Shown: positions 1 through 8,689, counted from the stretch's first letter. The stretch: 64,000 nt of DNA from Ruegeria aquimaris (GCF_025751555.1 NZ_JAOWLB010000001.1:1-64000), one strand, 5' to 3'. Notes: generated from the sequence alone by a model not told the origin. Translations and numbers: made by a program.

Positions 1-264
1 AAGCTGGTCTCCATCGCAGATACCAGCTTGAATCACGTTCAGCGCTGCCTGTGAATCCCTTTTGTCAACACGGCCTAGCAAGCTATCACCAGCCGTATTG
101 GCTATCCGACCTCCGAATTTTTCTATGATCGGATCAACGATCGTTTCACGCAAAGCTTGGAATGCACGAACGGTCCCTTCCTCGTCCTTGGCGACTAGGC
201 GCGAGTAGTCAACAACGTCAGCTGCTAGAATAACGGCTAATTTTCGGTCAGAGTTTTCGGTCAT
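1..264 (-). CDS. Class III adenylate/guanylate cyclase domain protein, N-terminus only (cut by window edge)
   Basis: The first 88 codons of a minus-strand gene run off the left edge. The start of the catalytic domain is visible: LAADVVDYSRL near residue 13 carries the first metal-binding Asp, and NTAGDSLL carries the second. This is the usual opening of the soluble cyclases with C-terminal TPR or TolB-like regions that are abundant in Rhizobiales and Rhodobacteraceae. After GDSLL the sequence (GRVDKRDSQ) departs from the common AEF-S-V pattern, so the gene may be divergent. Its nucleotide product and C-terminal part cannot be judged. The start is the ATG ending at 264. Confidence 0.7.
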   Translation of the reverse strand, partial: MTENSDRKLAVILAADVVDYSRLVAKDEEGTVRAFQALRETIVDPIIEKFGGRIANTAGDSLLGRVDKRDSQAALNVIQAGICDGDQL

Positions 265-441
265 TTCAGACTCATGGCTGTTAGCCCTCCCCCTCCAGTT
301 TTGCACACTTAGCCAGATGTCGTCGAGAAGAAGGCGCGGGACCGCTTTGGGCTCAAACCAGACGTTTGCTGCAAAGAGACCAAATGACCGGTCTCGGCTG
401 TTTCATGGGTCTGCAAAGCCACTTCCCCCACACCCCACAAC

Positions 442-470
442 AAAAAAGGCCGCGCAATGCGCGGCCTTTT
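442..470 (-). terminator. Rho-independent terminator after rpsI
   Basis: The arms AAAAGGCCGCGC and GCGCGGCCTTTT pair perfectly over 12 bp around a 3-nt loop, and six T's follow on the minus strand. It lies 20 nt past the rpsI stop and would end the rplM-rpsI transcript. Confidence 0.85.
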
Positions 471-490
471 CCATGTTCTGGGTCCGAAGC

Positions 491-973
491 TTAGCGCTTC
501 GAGAACTGGAACGAACGGCGGGCTTTGCGCTTGCCGTATTTCTTACGCTCGACCACGCGGCTGTCGCGGGTCAGGAAGCCGGCAGCCTTGAGCGCGCCAC
601 GCAGCGAGGGATCGTAAAGTTGCAGCGCCTTCGAGATGCCGTGCTTGACCGCGCCGGCCTGACCGGTCAGGCCGCCGCCCTTGACGGTTGCCATCACGTC
701 GAACTGACCCTCGACACCGGCCACCTGGAACGGCTGGCGCAGGATCAGTTGCAGCACGGGACGTGCAAAATAGGTGTCCTGGTCCTTGCCATTGACGATG
801 ACCTTTCCCGAACCCGGCTTGATCCAGACGCGGGCGACCGCGTCCTTGCGCTTGCCGGTGGCATAGGAGCGGCCCAGCTCGTCGCGAACGGGTTCGCGCG
901 GCTCGTCGGCGGCCAGGGTTTCGAGGCCTGCGACGGCGCCCAGCTCTTCGAGAGTATTGATCTGATCAGCCAT
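491..973 (-). CDS. rpsI: 30S ribosomal protein S9
   Basis: Component of the small ribosomal subunit whose basic C-terminal tail reaches the P-site tRNA. The family core starts near residue 35 ([17 protein letters not shown]) and the protein ends in the diagnostic [13 protein letters not shown]. At 160 residues it is about 30 longer than enterobacterial S9 because of an acidic N-terminal extension, which is normal in alphaproteobacteria. It lies five bases after rplM, the conserved rplM-rpsI pair, and a strong terminator follows it. Confidence 0.97.
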   Translation of the reverse strand: MADQINTLEELGAVAGLETLAADEPREPVRDELGRSYATGKRKDAVARVWIKPGSGKVIVNGKDQDTYFARPVLQLILRQPFQVAGVEGQFDVMATVKGGGLTGQAGAVKHGISKALQLYDPSLRGALKAAGFLTRDSRVVERKKYGKRKARRSFQFSKR

Positions 974-978
974 CGGTT

Positions 979-1437
979 TCAGCTCCGGGTGTTTTTCTTG
1001 TTCATGGACTTGACGTCCAGAACTTCGGGGGCCTGGGCGTCATGCGGGTGCTCGGCACCGGCATAGATGCGCAGGTTGGTCATCTGCTGGCGCGACAGGC
1101 GGTTGCCCGGCAGCATGCGCTTGACGGCCTGGAAGACCACGCGCTCGGGGTGAGCCCCCTCGAGGATCTGCTGCTTGGTGCGCGACTTGATGCCGCCCGG
1201 GTGGCCGGTGTGCCAGTAGAAGTGCTCTTCGCGCTTCTTGCCGGTCATCTGCACCTTGTCGGCATTGATGATGATGACATTGTCGCCCATGTCCATATGC
1301 GGGGTGAACGACGGCTTGTGCTTGCCACGCAGGCGCATGGCAACGATCGACGCAAGACGGCCCAGAACAACGCCCTCGGCGTCGATCAGGATCCATTTCT
1401 TGTCGATGTCTGCAGGTGTTGCAGAAAAGGTTTTCAT
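979..1437 (-). CDS. rplM: 50S ribosomal protein L13
   Basis: Early-assembling large-subunit protein. Clear L13 signatures are [34 protein letters not shown] and the TGHPGGIK region. The ATG ending at 1437 gives 152 residues and the family start ([15 protein letters not shown]). An upstream in-frame start would add 13 residues unlike any L13. It is the first gene of the rplM-rpsI operon, behind a good sigma-70 promoter at 1503-1531. Confidence 0.96.
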   Translation of the reverse strand: MKTFSATPADIDKKWILIDAEGVVLGRLASIVAMRLRGKHKPSFTPHMDMGDNVIIINADKVQMTGKKREEHFYWHTGHPGGIKSRTKQQILEGAHPERVVFQAVKRMLPGNRLSRQQMTNLRIYAGAEHPHDAQAPEVLDVKSMNKKNTRS

Positions 1438-1502
1438 GGCAGGATGGTCCTGTTTGATGTGACAGACCGGACGCAAGCGACCGGCCCTGATCCGATGGGC
1501 GG

Positions 1503-1531
1503 GTTCTAGAGACTGCCAACACCCGCGTCAA
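1503..1531 (-). promoter_or_regulatory. Sigma-70 promoter of rplM-rpsI
   Basis: On the minus strand a -35 element TTGACG (1526-1531) is followed after 17 bp by TAGAAC (1503-1508). Both resemble strong housekeeping promoters of Rhodobacteraceae. The start codon lies 66 nt downstream. Confidence 0.6.
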
Positions 1532-1563
1532 GCAGGTTACCTTTGAATTTCTTTAGTATTATC

Positions 1564-1610
1564 AGTGTCTTGAAAAATCGGTATTATAATACCCCAAAAA
1601 TTCAGACACT
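1564..1610. repeat. AT-rich interrupted palindrome at the 3' end of the MocR gene
   Basis: The outer arms AGTGTCT (1564-1570) and AGACACT (1604-1610) enclose a perfect inner palindrome GGTATTATAATACC (1580-1593). The right arm overlaps the MocR stop codon. It may be a bidirectional terminator or a cruciform between the MocR gene and the rplM promoter. Confidence 0.45.
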
Positions 1611-3005
1611 TATTTGCTCCGGAGGATTGTCGAGCAGCCCCCTGAGGCGTTGCATCGCATCCTCGAAACGTTCAAGCGAGACATGAGCGTTGATCGCGAT
1701 CCGCACGGCATTGGGTGCGCGCCCGTCGCGCAACGCGAACTCGTCGGCGGACCGGACCTGAACTCCGATGCGCTCTGCCGCCCGGGTGAAGGCCGCCGAA
1801 CGCCACCCCGACGGCAGCCGCAGCCACAGAAAGGGAACGTCAGAATCCCAGACGAGATCAAAGGCGCCCAGGGTGTTGACGGCAACCCGCACGTAATCCG
1901 ACATGCGCTGGCGCACGGCGAGCGCCAGAAGCCGCGCGCGGGGATCGGACAACAGCAACCGGGTCAGTTCCGCCAATGGCTGTGCCAGGCCAAAGTAACC
2001 ATACTCGGCCGATCGGCGCAGTCGCGCGGCCTGCTCCACAGGCGCGATGGCAAAACCGACACGCAACGACGGGGTCAGCGATTTCGAGATAGAAGACACA
2101 TGCCAGCCCCGCTCCGGCGCCAATGCGCGATAGCTCGGCGCTCGCGGCTCTCCGATCCGATAGCAATCGTCCTCGATGATCTGAAGGTCATGCTTGCGCG
2201 CAACCTCGATCACTTCCTTGCGCCTTTCCAGAGGCGAGAAGCTGCCGGTCGGGTTCTGGACCTCGGGTGAAACACACACCGCCTGCCCCGGCATCTGGCG
2301 CGCGGCCAGATCGAGCGACATGGGATCGATCCCCCATTTGTCCATACGGATACCGGCTACCTCGGCCCGCATCAGCTCTGCGGCCCGGCGAAATCCGGCA
2401 TATGACAGGTCCTCGACAAAGACCACCGGTTTGGGACCGCTGAGAATGCTTTGAAAGACAACACACAGGCCGCTCTGCCCACCATGGGTCAACACGATGT
2501 CATCCGAGCTCAGATGCCCCAAGGGCAATGGCGACAGCCATTCGACAACCGCCTTGCGCACCCCGACATATGCGTCGCGAGTCGGATAGTTCAGGAACAT
2601 GGCGGGATCGCCCTGTGCGATCTTGTTCAGGCACTCGCGAATCACCGAAACCTGCCCAACGTCCGGCAGGCGCGGGCTGAACAGGCTGACATGCTCGTCG
2701 TCCTGCTCTTCCAGCTTGTACAATTGCCGTGACCAGACATCGTCCAGCACCGGTTTTTTCGGCGGCGCCACGAATGTGCCGCGACCAACTTCGGCCGACA
2801 GAAGCCCTTCTTCCGTCAGGATGGAATAGGCGCGCGCCACCGTCCCCGGCGTAATGCTCAATTTATAGGCAAGCTCCCGCACCGGCGGAAGTTTGGCCCC
2901 AACCTCCAGAGACTTGTTTTCTATGCCTTTTCGGATGGCATCGGCAACCAGGGTGTACTTGGGACCCTTGGTGGCAGGGAGAGTATCCGGCCAAATTGTA
3001 CCCAT
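1602..3005 (-). CDS. MocR-family transcriptional regulator (GntR wHTH fused to PLP aminotransferase fold)
   Basis: A 467-residue chimera. A GntR-type winged helix spans about residues 15-82 (KLPPVRELAYKLSITPGTVARAY). A fold-type I aminotransferase domain follows, with NPTG near residue 251, EDDCY near 279 and the PLP lysine in SISKSLTPSLRVG at about 308. Such proteins sense PLP or an amino compound and bind direct repeats near divergent promoters. The ATG ending at 3005 is chosen because AAAGGA lies 6 nt before it; an upstream start at 3029 lacks a ribosome site. It is divergent from a DUF1127 gene across a TGTAC-rich operator. Its ligand is not evident. Confidence 0.9.
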   Translation of the reverse strand: MGTIWPDTLPATKGPKYTLVADAIRKGIENKSLEVGAKLPPVRELAYKLSITPGTVARAYSILTEEGLLSAEVGRGTFVAPPKKPVLDDVWSRQLYKLEEQDDEHVSLFSPRLPDVGQVSVIRECLNKIAQGDPAMFLNYPTRDAYVGVRKAVVEWLSPLPLGHLSSDDIVLTHGGQSGLCVVFQSILSGPKPVVFVEDLSYAGFRRAAELMRAEVAGIRMDKWGIDPMSLDLAARQMPGQAVCVSPEVQNPTGSFSPLERRKEVIEVARKHDLQIIEDDCYRIGEPRAPSYRALAPERGWHVSSISKSLTPSLRVGFAIAPVEQAARLRRSAEYGYFGLAQPLAELTRLLLSDPRARLLALAVRQRMSDYVRVAVNTLGAFDLVWDSDVPFLWLRLPSGWRSAAFTRAAERIGVQVRSADEFALRDGRAPNAVRIAINAHVSLERFEDAMQRLRGLLDNPPEQISV

Positions 3006-3028
3006 TACAATCTTTCCTTTGATCTCCA

Positions 3029-3067
3029 TACATTCTTAAATGTACCAATCTTATGTACCAAGTACAT
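3029..3067. promoter_or_regulatory. Candidate MocR operator cluster
   Basis: Four TACAT/ATGTA-type half sites lie between the divergent genes. They form TACAT-N6-ATGTA (3029-3044), a direct repeat TGTACCAA (3041-3048 and 3054-3061, 13 bp apart) and the perfect palindrome ATGTAC-CAA-GTACAT (3053-3067). Direct plus inverted repeats are typical of MocR targets. Assignment to this MocR is inferred from position. Confidence 0.6.
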
Positions 3068-3103
3068 TCACATTGTGTCAATACAATTCGAAAGGAACCC
3101 GTC

Positions 3104-3331
3104 ATGACACGCGCAATGCCCTCCTCCGCCCTCATGCTGCTGAACGCCAGCCCCCGGCTGCCGCTGATCGCCGCACTGGCCGTGGGTTTTGCTGCGACCG
3201 TGACCAAGTGGGAACAACGCCGGCGAACCCGCCTGAACCTCGGAAAGCTGGACGACCGCCTGTTGCAGGACGTCGGCCTTACCCGCAGCCAGATGCGCCA
3301 TGAAACCGCCCGCAGGTTCTGGCAGGGCTGA
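3104..3331 (+). CDS. Small DUF1127 (YjiS-like) protein
   Basis: A 75-residue protein whose C-terminal 40 residues match DUF1127: KLDDRLLQDVGLTRSQM followed by a basic tail (RRFWQG). DUF1127 proteins are arginine-rich, often stress- or phosphate-responsive, and in some alphaproteobacteria bind RNA. A hydrophobic stretch near residues 17-30 (PLIAALAVGFAATV) precedes the domain. The start at 3104 follows AAAGGAA. It is divergent from the MocR gene and ends in a strong terminator, so it is probably the main target of that regulator. Confidence 0.8.
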   Translation: MTRAMPSSALMLLNASPRLPLIAALAVGFAATVTKWEQRRRTRLNLGKLDDRLLQDVGLTRSQMRHETARRFWQG

Positions 3332-3368
3332 CAGAAATCCCCAGTCCCTTCATTGGGACCTCTTCACT

Positions 3369-3394
3369 GGCCGGGGTTCGCCCCGGCCTTTTTT
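3369..3394 (+). terminator. Rho-independent terminator with UUCG tetraloop
   Basis: GGCCGGGG-TTCG-CCCCGGCC followed by TTTTTT, 37 nt past the DUF1127 stop. The stem is perfect over 8 bp. Confidence 0.9.
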
Positions 3395-3837
3395 CATGAG
3401 AACGAGGCCGCAGCGCTGCCCGCCGGCGGAATGGAATAGGTGAGCGTCGCCCGTGCCACCGGTTTATCCGATCCGTCCGAGAACATCAGCACATCGCCCA
3501 CCGCCAGCGTTCTGCCCAGCTTGAGCAGACGGCACTCGGCGATCATCTGGGCACCGCCTTCGGGCTTGCGCATGAAATCCATCGAACAATTGGTGGTCAC
3601 CGCCAGCGCCTGGCGGCCCAAGCGCGCCAGGACCATCGCGTAGACACAGACATCCGCCAGCGCAAACATCGAAGGCCCGGATACCGTGCCGCCGGGCCGC
3701 AGATGCCGCTCTGCCGTCAACAGGCGCATGGTTACCGAGTCTTCGGTCAGGGCGTCGATGGCAAAATCCTCGCGCACCTGGGGAAAGACCTCGGCCAGGT
3801 ATTGCGACAATTCCTCCTTGTTCAACGCCAATGCCAT
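3394..3837 (-). CDS. PaaI-type hotdog-fold acyl-CoA thioesterase
   Basis: A 147-residue single hotdog domain. The PaaI/YbgC-like signature LRPGGTVSGPSMFALADVCVY holds the helix that carries the active site, and FMRKPEGG and GDVLMFSDG follow. The predicted reaction is hydrolysis of an acyl-CoA (possibly phenylacetyl-CoA or another CoA ester) in the cytoplasm. It is divergent from a crotonase-family gene across a 58-bp gap, which suggests a shared acyl-CoA substrate, but no pathway can be named. Confidence 0.8.
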   Translation of the reverse strand: MALALNKEELSQYLAEVFPQVREDFAIDALTEDSVTMRLLTAERHLRPGGTVSGPSMFALADVCVYAMVLARLGRQALAVTTNCSMDFMRKPEGGAQMIAECRLLKLGRTLAVGDVLMFSDGSDKPVARATLTYSIPPAGSAAASFS

Positions 3838-3895
3838 GCTTTCCCTCCCTGCCTAGTGCGCCTAGAGTTGCCCCGACTTTGGCAGGGAGGGCAAG

Positions 3896-4681
3896 ATGGC
3901 AATTCTGGAACGTCACGACACGGGGGCAATCGCGCATCTGGAAATGAATGCACCAGAGCGGCTGAACGCGCTCAGCGACGAGATGCTGGCGGCGCTTCAG
4001 GCAGAGTTCGACACGCTGCGCGATGATCGCTCGATCCGGGCCGTCATCCTGTCGGGCGCGGGCAAGGCATTTTGCGCGGGCCACGACCTGAAACAGATGA
4101 CCGCCGGACGACAGGCCGAGGACGGCGGCAAGGCCTATTTCAAGGACCTGTTCGACCGCTGCGCCCGGATGATGATGACAGTTCAATCGCTGCCGCAACC
4201 CGTCATTGCCCGGGTCCATGGCATCGCCACCGCCGCGGGCTGCCAGCTGGTGGCCACCTGCGACATGGCCGTCGCCGCCGAGGGCACCCGGTTCGGGGTC
4301 AATGGCGTCAATATCGGCCTGTTCTGCTCCACCCCCATGGTGGCGCTCAGCCGCAACATCCCGCGCAAGCAGGCCTTTGAAATGCTGACCACCGGCCAGT
4401 TCATCGAAGCCACCCGCGCTGCGGAACTGGGGTTGGTCAATCGGGTGGTGCCTGCTCAGCAGCTTGCCGACGAAACCCAGACCCTGGCCGCAACCGTCGC
4501 GGGCAAGCTGGGTGCCGCTGTACGGATCGGTAAAGAGGCGTTTTATCGCCAGCAGATGCTGCCGCTGGATCAGGCCTATGCCTATACCGGGGATGTAATG
4601 GTCGAGAACATGCTTTACCGCGACACCAAGGAAGGCATCGCCGCCTTCATCGAAAAGCGCGACCCTGATTGGAACCAATAG
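3896..4681 (+). CDS. Enoyl-CoA hydratase/isomerase (crotonase) family protein lacking the usual catalytic glutamates
   Basis: A 261-residue crotonase fold. The first oxyanion-hole segment is GAGKAFCAGHDLKQM, the second is HGIATAAGCQLVATCDMAVA, and then FGVNGVNIGLFCSTP follows. It resembles the ECHDC3-like branch. Where 2-enoyl-CoA hydratases carry Glu-144 this protein has Gln (AAGCQLV), and no Glu stands at the Glu-164 position. Ordinary hydration is therefore doubtful. It is divergent from a thioesterase gene. Confidence 0.8.
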   Translation: MAILERHDTGAIAHLEMNAPERLNALSDEMLAALQAEFDTLRDDRSIRAVILSGAGKAFCAGHDLKQMTAGRQAEDGGKAYFKDLFDRCARMMMTVQSLPQPVIARVHGIATAAGCQLVATCDMAVAAEGTRFGVNGVNIGLFCSTPMVALSRNIPRKQAFEMLTTGQFIEATRAAELGLVNRVVPAQQLADETQTLAATVAGKLGAAVRIGKEAFYRQQMLPLDQAYAYTGDVMVENMLYRDTKEGIAAFIEKRDPDWNQ

Positions 4682-4760
4682 CCCGCCAACGTGATCAATC
4701 GCGGAGAATTGTTTCCAAACGAAGCCTTTCAAATTGGGCAACAACGTGGCAAAGGTAGGG

Positions 4761-4862
4761 CAAGGCAGATGCCTTGCTGACTTTTGGGTCGCCGTGGGCG
4801 GAAGGTCCCTCCAGCCGTTCTCTCTCACCGGCGCTGACATTCCCGCAGCGGCGACCCCAAAA
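4761..4862. other. Structured intergenic segment upstream of trmFO
   Basis: The 295-bp gap before trmFO holds no convincing gene. It contains a 6-bp hairpin CAAGGC-AGAT-GCCTTG (4761-4776) and a wide inverted repeat TTTTGGGTCGCCG (4782-4794) against CGGCGACCCCAAAA (4849-4862), with one bulged G. This could be a leader structure or a small RNA. Confidence 0.35.
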
Positions 4863-4976
4863 TCCCCAAATTGAAGAGTTTCGGGCAACCCGCAAGCGCA
4901 GGGTTGGCTGTTCTATTTCAAGCGGATCCCGCCTGCCCCGTTGCGCCGCGTCGCGCGCTGCCCTATGTGGCCACTC

Positions 4977-6317
4977 ATGACAGACAGTTTGCATATCGTG
5001 GGCGGCGGCATGGCCGGGTCCGAAGCGGCCTGGCAGGCGGCGGAAATGGGCGTAGACGTGGTGATTCACGAAATGCGGCCAAAGGTCGGAACATTTGCCC
5101 ACCAGACCGGCAACCTGGCCGAAATGGTCTGTTCCAACTCTTTCCGGTCGGACGACGATGAACAGAACGCCGTCGGCTTGCTGCATTGGGAAATGCGCGC
5201 CGCAGGCGGATTGATCATGTCATCGGCCGACGCCCATCGCCTGCCTGCCGGCGGCGCCCTGGCCGTTGACCGCGACCCGTTCGCCGAGACGGTGACCAAC
5301 CGGTTGCGCAACCACCCTCGTATCTCGGTCACCGAGGAAGAGGTCACCGACCTGCCGAAGGACGGCCAGTGGATATTTGCCACCGGCCCGCTCACCTCTC
5401 CGGCCCTGGGAGAGGCGATCCGGCACCAGACCGGAGCGGATTCGCTGGCCTTCTTCGATGCGATTGCGCCGATTGTCTATGCCGACACCATCGACATGCG
5501 CCGTGCCTGGCTGCAATCGCGGTACGACAAGGGCGAGACCGAAGAGGAACGGACCGCCTATATCAACTGCCCGATGGATCGCGACCAATACGAAGCTTTC
5601 ATCGACGCGCTTTTGGCGGCGGACAAGACCGAGTTTCATGAAGGTGAAACCGCCACCTATTTTGACGGATGCCTGCCGATCGAAGTCATGGCCGAACGCG
5701 GCCGCGAGACCCTGCGCCACGGTCCGATGAAGCCCGTGGGCCTGACCAACCCGCACCAGCCGGACGTCAAACCCTATGCCGTCGTGCAACTGCGCCGCGA
5801 CAATGCGCTGGGCACGCTCTATAACATCGTAGGCTTTCAGACCAAGATGAAATACGGCGCGCAAACCTCTGTTTTCAGGATGATACCTGGACTGGAAGAG
5901 GCCGGTTTCGCGCGCCTGGGTGGCATCCATCGCAACACGTTCATCAACTCGCCGACACTTCTGGACAGCCAGATGCGGCTCAGGTCGCGGCCCAACATCC
6001 GCTTTGCCGGGCAGATCACCGGGGTCGAGGGTTATGTGGAAAGCGCCGCGATGGGGCTTCTTGCCGGACGGTTTGCCGCCGCCGAGATGCTGGGGCGCGA
6101 TATCGCTGAGGTCCCGCACGACAGCGCCATGGGCGCGCTGATCCATCACATCACCGGCGGCGCGGATGCCAAGACCTTTCAGCCGATGAACGTCAACTTT
6201 GGTCTGTTTCGCCCGGTCGACGGGTTGAAAGGCGGCCGCAGAGGGCGCAAGGACCGCTACAAAGCCTATACCGATCGGGCCAAGGCCGCGTGGAACGATT
6301 GGTTGTCTCATTCCTGA
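4977..6317 (+). CDS. trmFO: tRNA m5U54 methyltransferase, folate/FAD dependent
   Basis: Methylates U54 of the tRNA T-loop using methylene-tetrahydrofolate and FADH2 instead of SAM. The FAD-binding motif [14 protein letters not shown] lies at the N-terminus, and the family motifs [20 protein letters not shown] and [14 protein letters not shown] follow. The catalytic/flavin-linked cysteines lie in MVCSNS and the INCPM segment. The 446-residue length matches the family. The ATG at 4977 ([10 protein letters not shown]) puts the Rossmann strand at the start; an earlier frame opening lacks homology. A methyltransferase and gluQ follow in the same direction. Confidence 0.95.
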   Translation: MTDSLHIVGGGMAGSEAAWQAAEMGVDVVIHEMRPKVGTFAHQTGNLAEMVCSNSFRSDDDEQNAVGLLHWEMRAAGGLIMSSADAHRLPAGGALAVDRDPFAETVTNRLRNHPRISVTEEEVTDLPKDGQWIFATGPLTSPALGEAIRHQTGADSLAFFDAIAPIVYADTIDMRRAWLQSRYDKGETEEERTAYINCPMDRDQYEAFIDALLAADKTEFHEGETATYFDGCLPIEVMAERGRETLRHGPMKPVGLTNPHQPDVKPYAVVQLRRDNALGTLYNIVGFQTKMKYGAQTSVFRMIPGLEEAGFARLGGIHRNTFINSPTLLDSQMRLRSRPNIRFAGQITGVEGYVESAAMGLLAGRFAAAEMLGRDIAEVPHDSAMGALIHHITGGADAKTFQPMNVNFGLFRPVDGLKGGRRGRKDRYKAYTDRAKAAWNDWLSHS

Positions 6318-6353
6318 CTGGACGGAAATCGCGGCCTGTGCCTAACATCGGAC

Positions 6354-6968
6354 ATGATCCTGCGGTTTCTCAAATCGTCTTACACGCTGTCCTCGCCAAA
6401 GGACACTCAGGCCCATTACGACAAATGGGCCAACAGTTATGACGAGGAACTGACCGACAACGGCTATGCAACGCCCGACCGGCTGGCGCGCGCCCTATGG
6501 GAGAAGCGCCCGGACGGCCAGATGCCGGTTCTCGATTTCGGCTGCGGTACCGGCTTGTCGGGGCTGGCCCTGCAACGGGCCGGTTTCCAGATACTTGACG
6601 GCATGGATCCGACCCCGGGAATGCTGGAGGCCGCGCGCGAAAAAGGGATCTATCGCGATCTGACGGGCTTTGCGATCTCCGCGCCGCCGCCAGTCCCGAA
6701 AGGGGTGTATCGAGCGATTGCCGCCATCGGCGTCATCGGTCAGGGCGCGGCGCCACCCGAAACCGTCGATCTCTTGCTGCATGCCTTGCCCAAGGGCGGT
6801 ATCCTTGGGTTTTCGCTCAACGACATCGCCTTGGCTGAGCGGGCCTATGTAGGGCGGTTGAGCGAATGGCTGGACATGGGCGCCGCGCGCCTGCTATTGC
6901 GCCAGTCCGGGCCACATTTACCTGGAATAAACTTGAACTCTGACATCTTCATCGTTGAAAAAGCGTGA
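6354..6968 (+). CDS. Class I SAM-dependent methyltransferase
   Basis: A 204-residue Rossmann methyltransferase of the UbiE/Williams-Beuren type. SAM motif I is VLDFGCGTGLSGLAL (about residues 60-74), with the ribose-contacting acidic residue in GMDPTPGML. A typical N-terminal AHYDKWANSYDEEL precedes it. The substrate is unknown. It starts 36 nt after trmFO and its TGA overlaps the GTG of gluQ, so the three genes may be co-transcribed. Translational coupling to gluQ is likely. Confidence 0.85.
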   Translation: MILRFLKSSYTLSSPKDTQAHYDKWANSYDEELTDNGYATPDRLARALWEKRPDGQMPVLDFGCGTGLSGLALQRAGFQILDGMDPTPGMLEAAREKGIYRDLTGFAISAPPPVPKGVYRAIAAIGVIGQGAAPPETVDLLLHALPKGGILGFSLNDIALAERAYVGRLSEWLDMGAARLLLRQSGPHLPGINLNSDIFIVEKA

Positions 6969-7807
6969 CTTTCACCACCCGCTTCGCTCCGTCCCCAACA
7001 GGGCCGTTGCATCTTGGCCATGCCTATTCGGCACTGCTTGCGCATGATCGCGCGCGGGCCGAGGGCGGGCGGTTCCTTCTCAGGATAGATGACATAGACC
7101 AATCCCGCGCCCGCCCGCATTGGGAAGCGCAATTAATGGATGATCTGGCCTGGTTGGGCGTGACCTGGGACGCGCCGCCACGACGGCAATCCGACCACAC
7201 AAGAGAATATGTCCACGCACTCGACCAGTTGCGCATGGCGGACCTGACCTTTGAATGCCGGTGCAGCCGCCGTGACATCGAGAGCGCCGCCAATGCCCCG
7301 CAAGAAGGCGTACCCGCGTTTGGTCCCGATGGGCGGATCTATCCAGGCACCTGCCGCGACCTTGATCTGCACCCTTCGTCGGAAACCTGCTGTCGGCTGA
7401 ACATGGCCCGGGCCTGCGCCACGGGATTGCCCGCCCAGTTCCTCGAAACTGGCCCCCGCCACGCCGGGCAGCACAATCTGTCGGCGGACAGCCTGATGCA
7501 GACTGTGGGCGATGTGGTCCTCTCACGCCGCAACATGGCGGCCTCTTATCATCTGTCTGTCGTTGTCGACGATGCTGCCAGCGGCGTGACTCATGTCATC
7601 CGGGGCGAAGATCTGTTTGAAGCGACATGCATCCATGTGCTCTTGCAATCGCTGCTGGGCTTGCCAACGCCGGTCTACCATCACCATGGCCTGATCCGCG
7701 ACGATCAAGGCAAGCGTCTGGCCAAGCGTGACGACGCGCGCGCCATAGCCAGATATCGCAGCGACGGTGCCACCCCTCAGGATATCCGCCAAATGGTCGG
7801 TCTCTGA
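6965..7807 (+). CDS. gluQ: Glutamyl-Q tRNA(Asp) synthetase
   Basis: Attaches glutamate to queuosine in the anticodon of tRNA-Asp. It is a truncated GluRS: class I motif HLGH at about residue 17, KRLAKRD as the KMSKS equivalent near residue 250, and a Zn site built from CRCSR and YPGTC. The anticodon-binding domain is absent; 280 residues fits GluQRS. The start is GTG at 6965, overlapping the preceding stop. A queuosine gene, tgt, is found elsewhere in this window. Confidence 0.93.
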   Translation: MTFTTRFAPSPTGPLHLGHAYSALLAHDRARAEGGRFLLRIDDIDQSRARPHWEAQLMDDLAWLGVTWDAPPRRQSDHTREYVHALDQLRMADLTFECRCSRRDIESAANAPQEGVPAFGPDGRIYPGTCRDLDLHPSSETCCRLNMARACATGLPAQFLETGPRHAGQHNLSADSLMQTVGDVVLSRRNMAASYHLSVVVDDAASGVTHVIRGEDLFEATCIHVLLQSLLGLPTPVYHHHGLIRDDQGKRLAKRDDARAIARYRSDGATPQDIRQMVGL

Positions 7808-7809
7808 CC

Positions 7810-8169
7810 TCAGACCTCGGGCTGCATCAGTTCCACTTCGGCCCCGTCCCGTACCGCCGTATAGAAACAGCTGCGCCGGTTGGTGTGGCAGGCCGGTCCG
7901 GTCTGACGCACAGTGACCAGCAGGCAATCCCGGTCGCAATCCACCCGCAAATCCACCAGTTCCTGCACATGGCCCGAGCTTTCGCCCTTGATCCAGAAGC
8001 TCTGCCGGGACCGCGACCAATAGGTCACGCGGCCACTGGCCAGCGTCCGCTCCACCGCCCGTGCATTCATCCAGGCCATCATCAGAACCTCGCCCGTTGC
8101 CGCATCCTGGGCAATGGCCGGGATCAGACCATTGGCATCATACTTTAGTGTCGAAGCGTCGAAGGACAT
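7810..8169 (-). CDS. hisI: Phosphoribosyl-AMP cyclohydrolase
   Basis: Third step of histidine synthesis: opens the adenine ring of PR-AMP. This is the stand-alone form (119 residues, no HisE). Zn and Mg ligands are visible in DCDRDCLL and GPACHTNRRSCFY. The start at 8169 (MSFDASTLKYDANG) matches the family. It is convergent with gluQ (2-bp gap) and divergent from the IscU-like gene. Confidence 0.95.
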   Translation of the reverse strand: MSFDASTLKYDANGLIPAIAQDAATGEVLMMAWMNARAVERTLASGRVTYWSRSRQSFWIKGESSGHVQELVDLRVDCDRDCLLVTVRQTGPACHTNRRSCFYTAVRDGAEVELMQPEV

Positions 8170-8236
8170 GGCCAAAAACCTTTTGCATCCGGAGTATCGC
8201 CCACTATGTATTGGGAACCGGCCAAGAGGGAAAGCC

Positions 8237-8689
8237 ATGTCCACGGAAACCGATCTGATCAAGCTCTATTCCGGTCGCATCCTTGCGCTGGCCGCGGATA
8301 TTCCGCATCTGGACCGGCTCGATAACCCGGATGCCACGGTCAAGAAACGCTCGCCGCTTTGCGGATCGACCGTCACCGTTGATGTCAAACTCAAGGATGG
8401 CCGGATCGCGGAGTTTGGCCAGGATGTCAAGGCCTGCGCGTTGGGACAGGCGTCGGCTGCCGTGGTCGGCGGCGCGATCATCGGTGCAACGCGGGCTCAG
8501 GTGGAAACCGGGCGGAATCAGCTCAAGGCGATGCTCAAGGAAAACGGGCCGGTGCCCGACGCACCGTTTGAAGGGCTCGAAGTGCTGATGCCCGCGCGCG
8601 AGTACAAGAACCGTCACGCGTCGATCCTGTTGACCCTCGAAGCGACGGCCGAGGCGATGGCAAAGGCGGAACAGGCAAACTGCGCCTGA
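8237..8689 (+). CDS. Iron-sulfur cluster assembly scaffold-like protein (NifU N-terminal/IscU family), third Cys missing
   Basis: A 150-residue IscU/NifU-N fold protein. Cys-42 lies in SPLCGSTVTVDV and Cys-68 in KACALGQAS, two of the three cluster ligands. The third position, normally HC in IscU, reads NRHASILL, so the Cys is Ala. The Asp after the first Cys is Ser. A Cys near the C-terminus (NCA) might substitute. It probably binds or delivers Fe-S clusters in a modified way, or has lost scaffold function. The start at 8237 follows AGAGGG. Confidence 0.8.
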   Translation: MSTETDLIKLYSGRILALAADIPHLDRLDNPDATVKKRSPLCGSTVTVDVKLKDGRIAEFGQDVKACALGQASAAVVGGAIIGATRAQVETGRNQLKAMLKENGPVPDAPFEGLEVLMPAREYKNRHASILLTLEATAEAMAKAEQANCA

